Assembly: GCF_027942865.1 (NCBI RefSeq)
Contig: NC_134527.1
Span: 2,588,976-2,652,975, forward strand
Length of the DNA: 64,000 bases
Reading direction: 5' to 3'
From: Odontesthes bonariensis
Lineage: Eukaryota > Chordata > Actinopteri > Atheriniformes > Atherinopsidae
Shown here: positions 43,801-53,600 of the stretch, in pieces
Position numbering within the stretch: the first letter of the stretch is position 1
Layout: every line of letters starts with the position of its first letter
Program-made: the position numbers and the translations under genes
The notes under the pieces: model-generated
Databases searched by the model: none
Told to the model about the DNA's origin: nothing
Seen by the model: the letters and a program-made list of their open reading frames with translations, nothing else

Positions 43801-45678
43801 TAGGTCAGAAGGTCGTTGCAGATATATTCTGCACAGACGTTGGTGTAACTCTGTCCCGTCCCTGTGCAGGTGTTGTCCAGGGGATGATCACCGGGATCAG
43901 AGGCCTCTGTAACGGTCTGGGTCCAGCTCTGTACGGATTCGTCTTCTTCCTCTTCGACGTCGAGCTCAACACCATGGACCCCATCCAGGGAGAGTTCAAC
44001 ATCGACCCGCTGCCTCTGCAAAGCCCCACTGAGGTACACGGGCCTTAAAATCTCATCCTAAACACAGGCTACAAAGTGGGAGGGAATCATTTCACTATCT
44101 TAAAAACACCAAACAAGCGTGCAGCTGAACTTTAGTGTCAACAAAACAGTTTGAAGAAGTTGTGACGGGTGCAGAAAACTGTAGAAAAGTTGCTAAAAAA
44201 AAAACATCTGGTGGAACATCTCACAAGTAATAAATAGGGCTGGGCAACGATTAAAATGTTTAATCTAATTAATCACATGATTTCCCTGATTAATCACGAT
44301 TAATCGCATTTGTACGCAGAATCCAAAAATGAATCCAAAAGTAGCGTATAGCTTTTAGCATTTAGCTTTATTTTAAATGTGCTGCCATATGAATGAAAGT
44401 GCCATAACATTTGTTGTGCAAACACACTTTTAACATCAGCATCTTTCTGTAGTTTTTATGTAGAAGCCTCGCTCCACTGTCTGTTTCCTTGAATGACTTG
44501 CTGCTATCAGTTGTGTGTTTTGCCTTTTAAGTGATATTTTATTTTACAAAGTAAAAGCCTGTGAGCTACAGACTTTTACAATAATAAAATAAATAATAAA
44601 ACAGGGGTGGTCCGTGGCGTAGTGGGTTGAGCAGGCGCACCATGTACAAGAGTCCTGCATCGGACGGCCCTGTGCTGCGTGTTGTTCCCCCTCTCTGCCC
44701 CCTGCTTCCTGTCTCTCTGAACCTTCCTATCCATTAAAGGCACAAAAGCCCCAAAAAATAATAGAAAATAAAAAGAATAAAAATAAAATTTAAAAAACTG
44801 CGTTAATGCGCGATAAAATATTTGTCGGCTTTAAATATTTAGCGAGTTAACGCGATAATAACGAGTTAACTCGACCAGCCCTAGTAATAAAGTTAACCGA
44901 CCACAGGTTAGCGAGACCGTGGACACGTTGGAGAGACTATGTTTCTCGGCTGGCCTGGGAACGCCTCGGGGTCCCCCCAGAAGAGCTGGAGGAAGTGGCC
45001 GGGGACAGGGACGTCTGGGTTTCTCTGCTCAAGCTCCTGCCCCCGCGACCCGATCCCCGGAGAAGAGGAAGATGATGGATGGATGGATGGATGGATGGAT
45101 GGAGGTTAGTGAGACTAATGGGTCAAAAAAAGAGCCTTCGATAGGGACTCACCCCTCTGAAAGACTGCTTGGGCCAAAGAGGACACGTTCTGATGAGCGT
45201 AACTATGGCAACGCTTAGAGGGCGTTTTGGATCTTGATTGAGTCGAAATTAGTTCCATCATTTTAACAACTGTCTTGTCAGTTTTTATCATCAGAAAATC
45301 CTTTATTTAGTAGACATGCTTCGGCCACTTATGTTCTGGAGGATGAACGACCGAAAGAATAATAATAATAATAATAATCTCTTCTTCTCTCTCTTTCCGT
45401 CCCAGCGGGCGCTCATCCCCGGGCCGCCCTTCCTGCTCGGATCCTGCACCGTGTTCGTCGCCTTCATCGTCGCTCTGTTCATCCCCGAGAAACCCTCCTG
45501 CTCCTCGTCTTCCTCCGACCTCTCCGTCAGCGACAAGCCCAACCCGGAGAGCAAAGAGTCGATGTCCTCGCTGGCCGGCGTGCACATCAACACGCCGCTG
45601 CCAGGCAGCGACGAGGAGAGCCCCCCCAACACCAGCGACGAGGACTTTGAGCCGCTGCTGCACGACAGCATCGTCTGA
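29154..45678 (+). CDS. mfsd14b: MFSD14B/HIATL1-like major facilitator superfamily transporter, 12 coding exons, 518 aa
   Basis: Exons: 29154-29252, 34895-34993, 35088-35150, 36348-36475, 37744-37858, 38744-38962, 41060-41173, 41261-41332, 42197-42309, 43671-43768, 43870-44033, 45406-45678. GT-AG junctions and phases agree throughout. The product is a polytopic membrane protein of the hippocampus-abundant-transcript family, with sugar-porter-like MFS fold and 12 predicted membrane segments; the transported substrate is not established. Visible signatures are SVYHAVVVIFLEFFAWGLL in TM1, the MFS loop GALSDVWGRR around residue 105, TFAASLVTSPAIGAYL, LPEAGQYSSFFLYLRQ and GIRGLCNGLGPALYG. Length is close to the roughly 500 residues of vertebrate homologues. 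Residues LLTTPMLTVLHETF and the acidic tail SDEDFEPLLHDSIV favour the MFSD14B paralogue over MFSD14A; a teleost a/b ohnolog letter cannot be given. The start ATG has G at +4 and lies at the end of a CpG-rich block. Intron 1 (5.6 kb) and intron 6 (2.1 kb) contain minisatellites. Confidence 0.93.
29253..30097. other. First part of mfsd14b intron 1 with a CpG-rich block
   Basis: A CpG-rich stretch at about 29740-30030 (GCGCAGAGACGCGCAGAACA, CTCCGCAGCCTCCGCGGCTC) sits 500 bp inside the intron. It has no coding signature and may be a regulatory element or alternative start region. The rest is AT-rich. Confidence 0.4.
30098..30566. mobile_element. Probable MITE with GGGGCCC-rich ends
   Basis: The left end has TGGCGCCG and AGGGGCCCATGATTAAGAGG; the right end has CATGGGGCCCAAAATCCCTA followed by GCGGCGCCCCTGG. 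The ends are imperfect inverted repeats; the centre is AT-rich. No clear target duplication. Confidence 0.5.
30771..30867. mobile_element. AGGGACAG-family MITE right arm
   Basis: CTCACAGGACGCAGCAGGGG through AGAGGCGAACTGTCCCT, then TTAA. No left arm. In mfsd14b intron 1. Confidence 0.75.
31746..31875 (-). mobile_element. LINE 3' tail fragment
   Basis: CTCAACTTTATTTATAAAGC and AACAGAGTCTCATGCTGGGT match 28258-28430, with an internal deletion. In mfsd14b intron 1. Confidence 0.6.
32745..32846. repeat. Polypyrimidine tract, about 100 bp
   Basis: Only T and C over about 100 bases (TTTTCTTCCCTTTTTTCCTT and similar). Such tracts can form triplex DNA. In mfsd14b intron 1. Confidence 0.85.
33149..33170. 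repeat. Poly-G run of about 22 bp
   Basis: A continuous G run in mfsd14b intron 1; similar C runs occur at 27787-27810 and 1300-1316. Length is assembly-sensitive. Confidence 0.85.
33429..34790. repeat. Minisatellite in mfsd14b intron 1 (22-bp unit with 12-bp insert variant)
   Basis: The basic unit is GAGCTGGTTTCACACCAGAT plus CG (22 bp). A variant adds 12 bases (GGAACTGGTTTC) to give a 34-bp unit. Roughly 50 units are present, with larger blocks repeated (for example around 34210 and 34475). Frames across it are open in the sense direction but the encoded repeat is not a protein. Confidence 0.9.
35207..36148. mobile_element. CAGTGGGG terminal-inverted-repeat element, copy 2
   Basis: Ends CAGTGGGGTCACATGGCTCT and CCATGTAACCCCACTG are inverted. 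It matches 13379-14640 but lacks the nested MITE and so supplies its empty site. Between about 35780 and 36060 a roughly 79-bp subterminal segment (TTAGTCAGATTAAGGTGT and following) is tandemly repeated about four times. In intron 3 of mfsd14b. Confidence 0.75.
36865..37499 (-). mobile_element. hAT BED-finger element, copy 3 (reverse orientation)
   Basis: Flanked by a perfect 8-bp duplication GTTTACGT (36857-36864 and 37500-37507). Its termini are TATGGCTGGGC and GCCCAGCCCTA. It carries the open BED ORF at 36989-37294 and about three 30-bp units. No SINE is nested in it. In intron 4 of mfsd14b. Confidence 0.93.
36989..37294 (-). CDS. BED-type zinc-finger ORF (101 aa), second open copy
   Basis: This frame matches the one at 5103-5408 and differs visibly by V-to-F in the GHFHFKVLPDG segment. 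The C-x2-C and paired histidines of the BED finger are intact. It lies inside a hAT copy flanked by a perfect 8-bp target-site duplication, within intron 4 of mfsd14b and antisense to it. Other copies in the window are broken: one at 8783 has a stop at codon 5, and those at 8275-9824 and 54130-55496 are interrupted by inserted elements. Confidence 0.6.
   Translation of the reverse strand: MEKGTELLLGHFHFKVLPDGGVDRTKVICKHCQVELSSQRSSSSLKYHLKAKHTTDSSKSFKETDSGARLLHKNYRKMLMLKVCLHNKCYGTFIHMAAHLK
39092..40852. mobile_element. Harbinger-like MITE, copy C, with heptamer satellite
   Basis: Termini GGCTGTGTTCCAAACCGCGT (left) and its near-perfect inverse (right, ending 40852) are flanked by the direct triplet AGT (39089-39091 and 40853-40855). 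The body lacks about 45 bp present in the other copies near 39295. The right part is a heptamer satellite. It sits in intron 6 of mfsd14b. Confidence 0.88.
39580..40837. repeat. Heptamer satellite AGTATG(C/G/T), about 180 units
   Basis: Units are mainly AGTATGC, with AGTATGG and AGTATGT, and a few AGTATTG. A rare GCCGTATGGAAG variant occurs at about 40007 and 40239, 232 bp apart, marking a higher-order duplication. The variant mix differs from the 11.4-12.9 kb array, so the two expansions look independent. Confidence 0.97.
41400..41582 (+). mobile_element. LINE-type 3' tail fragment
   Basis: TTTATTACCTGCTGTAAAGC and CACTTTGGTACACCGTAAGG followed by TATAAATAAAATACATTTA. In mfsd14b intron 8, about 430 bp before a close relative in the same orientation. 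Confidence 0.7.
41838..42035 (+). mobile_element. LINE-type 3' tail fragment, second copy in intron 8
   Basis: Starts AATACCCAGTAGTATGATGA and shares TGTAAAGCACTTTGGTACAT with the copy at 41400-41582. Confidence 0.7.
42497..43655 (-). mobile_element. L2-clade LINE, reverse-transcriptase fragment and 3' tail
   Basis: On the minus strand the frame near 43656-43288 reads GVPQGSILGPLLFNLYLLPL, the conserved RT palm motif, preceded by DTVDHRILLHRLENWVG; the later YADDT site is degraded. Further on, SWSSPESRLNMEKQHLAV-type sequence and an L2 3' tail with ATTTATTTGTAGCACATTTC follow. 5' truncated. In intron 9 of mfsd14b. Confidence 0.8.
44235..44883 (-). mobile_element. hAT BED-finger element, copy 4, ORF partly deleted, with nested SINE
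   Basis: Flanked by the 8-bp duplication GTAATAAA (44227-44234 and 44884-44891). The 3' half of the BED ORF is recognisable (44362-44530), but the ORF start and most 30-bp units are deleted. A SINE lies at 44605-44765. In intron 11 of mfsd14b. Confidence 0.92.
44605..44768 (+). mobile_element. tRNA-derived SINE nested in hAT copy 4
   Basis: GGTCCGTGGCGTAGTGGGTTGAGC starts the head in part; CATCGGACGGCCCTGTGCTG and CCTATCCATTAAAGGCACAA match the SINE at 4797-4947. A further fragment lies at 8425-8480 in hAT copy 2. Confidence 0.75.
44900..45104 (+). mobile_element. RTE/Rex3-like LINE 3' end with GATG tail
   Basis: TTGGAGAGACTATGTTTCTC, CCCCCAGAAGAGCTGGAGGA and CGCGACCCGATCCCCGGAGA lead into a (GATG)n tail, the hallmark of fish Rex3-type elements. 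Strongly 5' truncated; in mfsd14b intron 11 directly after hAT copy 4. Confidence 0.75.
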
Positions 45679-46480
45679 AGGACGCGCAGACGGGCCAGAA
45701 GGGTGACGCTAACTTCACGTTTTTATTGATTGACATTTCATAACAAAAGCAAAGAGCCGGTTCAACCTTTTTTGCCACACGGCGGAACTAAGTGTACTTT
45801 TTATCGTCAGAAGATTGTGATGGACGACGGGCTCCTTTTGCCTCGGCTCATTTAGCCTCAGTGGCCCGCAGATACATCAGGTGACCACTGAAGATGCTTC
45901 TCTATGCAGAGCGAAAAGCATCGAGCAGCGAGTGAGATGTCACGACTGGACAGAGGAGTTAAAGTTTGACCGAGAGAGGGCGGAGCCAACGGGGAATCGT
46001 GTTCAGTGACAGCGAGGAACTGTTTTTCTTCCTTTTTTACGGAACGATGCGGTCGGTGTTGAAGAAGCACCCACTTGAAATCCCAAAAAATGGAGAAAAA
46101 AAAGAAGTATGTTTGAGGGTTTTATCGAAGGATTTTTAGTTTATTTTCAGCTTGAAGTGTTTTTTGTGATAAAACCAGAACAGAATCTATTTCTTACCTT
46201 TTTAGTTCTATCGTTTGAAATCGGTGTTTTACTGCTGAGGTTTACTTGACAATCGCACCAAGGAAACATACATATGGCAGCCAAAACATCAGCGTTGATT
46301 TATACTCTTTTCATTTCATTTTTTTTTTTCTTTTGAAAGAGACTTTTATCCAATCAAAGTGTACAGTATCTAACCTTAAGAATGTGACAGGCTTACAGAT
46401 GAATCGACCACCTGAAATTCAACATATGTCAAAATATATCAGTATGAATCTCACCGGAAGGTTGAACACACAAGGGACTA

Positions 46481-46653
46481 CAAATGGTACCAAATGGCGC
46501 CAAATGGCGCCAAATGGTGCCAAATGGTGCGCCAAATGGTGCCAAATGGTACCAAATGGTACCAAATGGTGCCAAATGGTACCAAATGGCGCCAAATGGC
46601 GCCAAATGGCACCAAATGGTGCCAAATGGTACCAAATGGTGCCAAATGGTACC
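46481..46653. repeat. Decamer minisatellite CCAAATGG(T/C)(A/G) in the mfsd14b 3' UTR
   Basis: About 17 copies of a 10-bp unit CCAAATGGNN, in which the last two bases vary among TA, TG, CG and CA; one unit has an extra CG dinucleotide. Several units contain GGTACC or GGCGCC at their junctions, both palindromes. Both strands are open because the unit lacks stops, so the short ORFs across it are not genes. Confidence 0.9.
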
Positions 46654-48133
46654 TAAAGCTGAGAAATAAGGGAACCTCAAAGAAACCGCCTCACCTTCTA
46701 AGTGTTTTACTCTAAGTTTCACCAGTTAGCGTCGCTGTTAGTCACACTACCTCTTTTTTTTTCTTTCTCAATCTTCCATCATCATCCTCCATCTTTTTTT
46801 TTTATATCAAAGCCACTTTATTAAAGTGCTGCTCACTGCTGGCAGTGGAAAATCCTCGTCGATTTTTACGTAGAAATCAGAAAACGAGGCTTTTCCCTGA
46901 CAGCAGTGGTATTTCTGTGAATGAACTTATACTTGAAGCATTCATCGGAGACTTTGAGAGCTTTAGAGGAGATTTCAATAAATGAACTGAAGAGTTTAAA
47001 AATATATATTAACTGCCACAGAGTGTACATAGTTTAGTTGCTTCATGACTTTAAAATGTAAAACGCACTTTTGAATGATATGGTGGTTTGTATATTATGT
47101 AAGTGAAGTGGTGGGATTGGCTTGTCAGTGTAGAGTTTAAGGTAATCCCAAGTGCTAAAAACTAAAGGGAATTGGATTTCTGCTCCTCGTTCTTGAAGAT
47201 ATTTCAGATTCCGTAGCTTGAATTGACCGGATTCAGACTCCCCAGAGAGGGATGTCAAGTTGCTCCTCTGCTTGCGTTCAGGTGTTTTATCCTCAGGGTG
47301 AACCAGATTTCATCTGAGAGCGTCAGCAACACACGTGACCTCAGTGAATCTCTCGATGTAAATAAAACCAAAAGAGCTTAAATGCCTGGAACCCATCACC
47401 AAGTTAGAACTGGAGCAGTTGTGTTTTTGGACGGGAGGTAAATGATCTTCAGAAACCACGAAAAGAAGGCCTCTTGCCACGTATTTAGGCACGGATGGTG
47501 AGATAAGCTTGCTTTTTTGAGGCTGTTACGGAGGTTTTCCTTCAGTTCGTGTACCTCAGCGGCTTGGCTACAGTCTTGGATGGTGATTTAATTCCTTGTG
47601 CAGCTAAACAGTTATGTAATACCAACCATCATGTCTTATGGACATGAAATCTCATCCTTTTTTTTTTACATTTCAGTATATTTATCGAACATCCTGCTAA
47701 TCAGTCTCTCTTTTTCTGTGGTTTGGTACACGATGAACATGAAACAAAGACAAAGTGGTCATCTGGATACCTACAGCTGCTTTTTTCAACAAAAAAAAAA
47801 ATCAAGTTGTGTCGGATTGAATTGATTTTTAGTGATTTTCTACAAATGTTTTTAAATGACTCTTTTAGAATAAAATAATTCGATAACTCTCTCTTTTTTT
47901 TCAGTTGCAAATATTCCCAGAGCCCAGGTCATAAGGCGGATAATAGTGTTGTGTGTGTGAACACTAACTCTGAATGATCAGTTATTTCAGGAGGAATGAA
48001 ACTGGGTCAACTATGTAAATATTGTACAATGACTGAATGTCTGTACATGTGAAGATAAGAGATGTACATGAGGTTCATGTTGATACACGTTGTCTGTTGT
48101 CTCGTCTGGAAGTGTACCAGCCATTTGTTGGAT

Positions 48134-48139
48134 AATAAA
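48134..48139 (+). terminator. Candidate poly(A) signal AATAAA of mfsd14b
   Basis: AATAAA occurs within GGATAATAAACAGTAC and is followed within about 30 bases by a GT-rich stretch (CACCTGTGTTGTG), the usual downstream element. It is the last good signal before transposon-derived sequence resumes at about 48440. Confidence 0.5.
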
Positions 48140-48439
48140 CAGTACAACCACGTTTGACACCTGTGTTGTGAATTTTATGCTTTTTTCAAGTTGTTCAACG
48201 CCTCCACCAAAGATCCAGAAACTTTATTAAAAAAACTTCAATTTTATTTTAATTATTAAATTAAATACTATTATTATTAAATTAAATTAAATACTATTAT
48301 TATTCAATTAAATTAAATACTATTATTATTAAATTAAATATTATTATTATTTAATTATTATTATTTTATTTAATTGAAGCATTGACTGACTCCATGATCT
48401 TTTATTGCATTGTTGCCGTCTGTTACTGGAAAACTTTTA

Positions 48440-48980
48440 GCTTGAACTCATGCTGATACAGTTGACCACAATATATTACTCAAACGACTGGAGACTTGGG
48501 TGGGCGGGTCTGTCCGTAACTGTATTAAACTGGTTCAAAACATACTTAGGGAACAGGAAGTACTTTGTGTCAACAGGTAACTTTACATCTGAGCAGACAA
48601 CAATCACATGTGGAGTTCCCGAAGGTTCCATCCTGGGACCTCTTCTGTTTAACCTCTACATGCTATCACTGGCACAGATTATAAAAAACAACAAAATAAA
48701 CTACCACAGGAATGCAGATGACACGCAGATATATATTACAATGTCACCAGGAGACCGAGGCCCTGTACAGGCTCTTGGTAAATGCATTGAGGAGATTAAT
48801 GACTGGATGTGCCCCAACTTTCTCCAGCTAAACAAAAACAAAACTGAGGTAATTGTCTTTGGAGCCAAAGAGAAACGATTACAGGTCACCACAGAACTTC
48901 AATCTATACACCTAGAAACTACCAACTACTATGATGCTCAAGAATCTGAAGTAGACTGCAGCAAAATATCTGTATAAATC
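48440..48980 (+). mobile_element. L2-clade LINE reverse-transcriptase fragment
   Basis: The frame 48450-48977 contains VLNWFKTYLGNRKYFVSTGN, GVPEGSILGPLLFNLYMLSL and NADDTQIYI, which are RT palm motifs of L2-type LINEs; tyrosine of YADDT is replaced. WMCPNFLQLNKNKTEVIVFG follows as in L2. Both ends are truncated. Intergenic between mfsd14b and the MADF gene. Confidence 0.8.
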
Positions 48981-49583
48981 TTTTGCACAGTCCTGTACTT
49001 CGCTGCCATCTCCTTATGAGTCTTGTGTAGGTACTGTTGAAAATGAATGCTCATAGAGTATTTATGTAACTACCCTAAAAAGAGATCTAAATGCATTAAC
49101 ATTGTCTAAATATGAACTTTGATTATACTGAACTATTACTACCACTATTAGCCAACTATTAATGAACAAAATATTGTTCTATACCCAGACTGAAAATTAG
49201 GATTTAGGTTTGATTTTTCTTTTTCTAAAGAAACGAAGTTAAAGTTTCAACCACAACAGGCCCTTTCGGTAGTAGTTGTTGATCTTTGTGTCCTTTCCTG
49301 TTCTCTATAAAGAGTTACATTACATTTTTTTGCATTATATTAAACATTTTTTAATTAATAATAAAAACAATTGCTATTTAAATCACAAAGTTGAAGAGCA
49401 TTAAACAGTGTAGTGACCATTTGTCCATAAAAAAGCAAATTAAACTTAAACCAAACAAAATCAATAGGCCACTGATGCACCATGGGGGATGTGGTTTAAC
49501 GTAGGCAAAAGAAGATGAATGTCCAAGATGAATTCTTGCGTTTTCTGATGATTTATTTCAAAACAATAAAACAAACAAAAGAA

Positions 49584-49945
49584 CACGGGCGGCCGTGGCT
49601 CAGTGGTTAGAGTCGGTCGTCCAATAACCGGAAGGTTGGCGGTTCGATTCCCACTCTCGCCACTCAAAAAAAAAAAAAGATTGGTGGAACTGATAGCTGG
49701 AGGGGTGTCAGTCCACCTCCTTGTCACGGCCGAGGTGCCCTTGAGCAAGGCACCGTACCCCCTATGCTCCCCGGGCGCTTCATGGCTGCCCACCGCTCCA
49801 GGCTGGCATCTGTCTCTGAGTGTGTGACCCTGTGCATGTGCATGTGTGTGTCAACAGGTGCCAACCTGGATGGGTTAAAAGCGGAGGACAAATTTCGTGT
49901 GTATGCATGTATGCATGACCAATAAAGCGGATCTTAATCTTAACA
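49584..49945 (+). mobile_element. tRNA-derived SINE
   Basis: The head GGCCGTGGCTCAGTGGTTAG holds a pol III A box (TGGCTCAGTGG) and the B box GGTTCGATTCC lies at about 49641. The tail has GGATGGGTTAAAAGCGGAGG and ends ACCAATAAAGCGGATCTTAA. It interrupts a repeat whose empty form is at about 23240, with AACAAAGAA-like duplication at the two sides. Confidence 0.8.
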
Positions 49946-50022
49946 AAGAAAACCATGCCTGCTGCTATCTTCTTTTCCCTGGTAAAAAAAAAAAAGACAC
50001 TGGCCCACCCAGGTGCATGCTG

Positions 50023-50208
50023 TCCAATCCAATTTTGTTTATAAAGCACTTTACAACAACCTCAGTTGACCAAAGTGCTGTACAGAGAAAAAAAAAATGA
50101 ATTAAAAAATTTAAAAAATAAATTAAAAATATTTAAAGAATAAAATACAAGAATAAATTAAAAGACATACAAAAGCTATATAATTTAAAACAATAATGCT
50201 ACTAAAAT

Positions 50209-50276
<68 letters not shown>
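50023..50276 (-). mobile_element. LINE 3' tail with long (ATT)n run
   Basis: CCAATCCAATTTTGTTTATA and CCAAAGTGCTGTACAGAGAA are a non-LTR tail; an ATT microsatellite of about 23 units ends it at 50207-50276. The empty site is at about 23175-23185. Confidence 0.65.
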
Positions 50277-50559
50277 CCAAATAGCTTCAGGTGCCCAGTG
50301 TGACCCAATTACCAAAATATTCTAAACAAATAACTAACAAAGAATATTAGCAAAAAATCTAATCTAAATAAAGCACTGAAATTAATCAAATAAAGTCACT
50401 CATTATTATCAAATTGAAATTATAACTAGAACAAAAAAACAAAAACTAACTTTACAAATAGCTCCTACAAACATATCTGAAACAGGAATATAAATAAAAC
50501 CAAGTTCCTGCGCGGGAATGTAGAAGGAATGCTGTTGACTGGGGGGGGGGAATCTCAAC

Positions 50560-50676
50560 AGTGACCTCTACTGGGCAATTCGAGTCAGTGTTCAGGAATT
50601 CGTTTCAAGAGCGTCCAATCAGAACTCGGATTGTGGGTCATGTGACCTTTCAGCCGAGTAGAAGACAACAACAAAC
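50560..50676 (+). promoter_or_regulatory. Promoter region of the triple-MADF gene
   Basis: A CCAAT box lies in GCGTCCAATCAG at about 50614 and an E-box-like GGTCATGTGACC follows at about 50637, shortly before the start ATG at 50677. The ATG context (aacATGg) is a good Kozak match. Transcription probably starts between these elements and the ATG. Confidence 0.45.
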
Positions 50677-53600
50677 ATGGAGGCGCCTCCGTTCAGCTTC
50701 ACCCCGGAGAGGTACTGGACGGAGGAGAAAGAGAGGGCGCTGATAGCGTATTTCTCCAGTAAGTCCGGCACCACACGCTGTAACTTTTAACGTCCACACT
50801 GGAACCGTTGCCGTTGACGTGTTGGCGGAAGCAGCAACATTTGTGGGCAACCGTTGCTGGACGAGACCGATTTGTAGCAACGAGCGACAGAAAACATTTA
50901 CAGCAATGGCGACCAGCAACTGGAGTAGAGTCAGCTGTTTTTCTCCCAAATTATTTTAGAAATTTGTTACCAGTTTCTCTGAGTGTTTTTCTGAACTTTT
51001 TCACCGGAATGACTGGATATAAGTATATAATATATAATATATATATAATAGTATATAATAATAAAAGCTTCCTTATTTAAAATACATTAAAATTAGAGTG
51101 GAAATGAATAAAATGCTGTTCTTTTTATTGTTGTTCCGTTTTCCAACCTAAGTCATTGACGTTCCAGATTTAAATCAAATCAAATTTATTTATGTAGCAC
51201 ATTTCATGTACAAACAATTCAAAGTGCTTTACATAAAATAAATGAATTGCAGTAGGGATTGGAAGAAGCATTAAAATACATAAAAGAATATAAAGAAAAA
51301 CGAATAAAATCATTTAAATGAATTTAAAAACAGCAACGGTCCAGATATGTTCAAAGATATCGTGCAGATTTCATGCATAGACACATGAGAACAGAAATGT
51401 TTTTAACCTGGATTTAAAAATGTCTCCATTTACAGGATTTATCACAGCAAACAGGTTTCACACTGGAGTTTAGTTATTGTGATTATATTTAATTAACAAT
51501 TGTAATTTTCACCCTTTTCTCTGCAGTGTTTTTGACAAATATTGGAGGCATTTTATTTTCTTTAAATATTCCCCGTTTAAAGAACGTGTTTTCAGACACT
51601 TTAACCTTTTTTTCAGACTTAAAAAAAAAAAAAAAAAAACATGTAAACTATACATCCAACCATCTTAATATGTCCCAGAATGCACCGCTTTCCCTAAATG
51701 AGATGAGACCCGGTGGGCGTACATAGCTGTGTGCTTGGCACGTTTCTGGGAATCTGCATGTTTGTGCATTTTTTTAATCAAAGATCCATAATAATAATAA
51801 TAATTTGGGGTATTTTTTCTTGAATTCACTGATCACTGATGCACATATTAGCCTTCTTAGACTATAGATTTAGAATATGTTCAGAATATGTTCACCAAAC
51901 ATACGTAAATATATAAATATTTGTAAACTGTTGCAGTTTCATACAAAATAGCAAAGAGTTCCAGTCTTCCAGCCGCTTTAGAATAAGAATTGATGAAATA
52001 TTTTGAGATGGCAGCCTTTGAGTATCCTGTTGTTGTGTCCCAGGGCACAGTTGTCTGTGGAACCACAAGTCGGAGAGCTACAAGAACCGCCAGCTGCGAT
52101 GGAAAACGCTGGAACGCCTGAGGATCCTGCTCTCATCCCACCCCCCTCCTGTTCCTTTCACAGGTAAACACATGTCTTTAGTCCGCTGATATTTGTGTTC
52201 AAGGGGATAATGTCCAGTTAATGGCCAACGAACTTAAAGGGGAAGTTCGTTTTTTTGTTTTTTTTTTAAAGCTGGACCTTATTTCTGCCATAAAATACGT
52301 TCATCTACTCACCGATAACCGATATGATGGAGCTCGGTCATTAAGAGCTTTATATGTGAGGAGAAGAATCTTAAATTCTGTTCTGAATTTAACAGGGAGC
52401 CAGTGAAGAGAAGCTTAAACTGGAGAAATATGATCTACTTTTATTGTTGCTTTTATTGCTAATTTTATCTCAAAATGTATTTTTATCTGTGATGAAGTTA
52501 TTCTTTTTGTTATTTTATTGATGACTCTCTTAATATGTGATGCAGTTGCTGTTGTGAAGCACTTCCTGGTCAGCTGAGGTTCTTTTAATGTGCTATATAA
52601 ATACATTTTGAATTGATAAGCCCCCCGATAGCCCTCTGAAATTCCAGCCGTTCATCTTCGTCTGCAATGATCATTAAGAGGACTCAGATTTCATTATCAG
52701 TTCATTCATTCAAATGTTTACACATATTTTAGATGAATACATCAGTGTCATTTAGGTCCAACATTACAGGTGGTGAAACACAGAAGAACCGAGTGCCCAA
52801 AGAGGGCTGTGATCAATAATAAATAAAATAAAACAAATAAATAAAATAAAAAAAAATTAAGAAAAAAAAAAATAAATAAATAAATAAAAAAATAAAACAA
52901 TAAAAAATAAAGAATTCACGTTATATGCTGCTCTGTTTGTCTTTTTTTTTCCAGTGGAAGACATCAAGAACAAGTTTAAGAACCTGCGCACCACCTTTCA
53001 GCGTCAGTATAAAATGGTGACGGCGAGCAGAGGGCTCAGTTCGGAGGACGTGTTCGTGCCGCAGTGGAAGCACTTCCAGCAGCTGATGTTCCTGCAGGGC
53101 AGCTGGGACCAGGACGACGATGACGCAGACCAGCCCCAGCTGTCTCCACAGGAGGAGAGCCCGCCCGTCTTCACCTCCCCGGGGCTGATCATCTCCTTCC
53201 TCCCCACGCCGTCAACATCCTCCAACTCCACCTCTTCCTCCTGCGTCCCCTCCAACGTCATCGTGAAGTCCTACTGGACCGAAGAGAGGGAGCGCGCGCT
53301 GATATCTTTCTACTCAGGTCAGCAGACACACACACCAAACTGTTAAGTTTAGAGATGATTAGGTGTTCCAGCAGAGAAATACCTTCAGTGTTTGGTAGCT
53401 TACAGCCGTGTATATATATTTATCTATATATATTATATATATAGATATATATCTTCAGTGTTTGGTAGCTTACAGCCGTGTATATATATATATCTATATA
53501 TATTATATATATAGATATATATCTTCAGTGTTTGGTAGCTTACAGCCGTGTATATATATATATCTATATATATTATATATATAGATATATATCTTCAGTG

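Larger units (their letters stand above)
45679..48160 (+). other. Probable 3' UTR of mfsd14b
   Basis: The sequence after the TGA has no further coding exon and few recognisable transposons, in contrast with the surrounding DNA, and runs to a poly(A) signal near 48134. It contains a decamer repeat (46481-46653) and several T-rich runs. An earlier AATAAA near 46978 could give a shorter transcript. The extent is inferred from signals only. Confidence 0.55.
49407..50470 (-). repeat. Inverted copy of the 22988-23416 repeat, split by a SINE and a LINE tail
   Basis: Segments 49407-49583, about 49946-50022 and 50279-50470 together are the reverse complement of 22988-23416. A SINE (49584-49945) and a LINE 3' tail with (ATT)n (50023-50276) lie between them. 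Confidence 0.8.

Noticed and set aside
49584-49660. Functional tRNA gene
   Set aside because: A and B boxes are present but the cloverleaf is not conserved and a SINE body follows.
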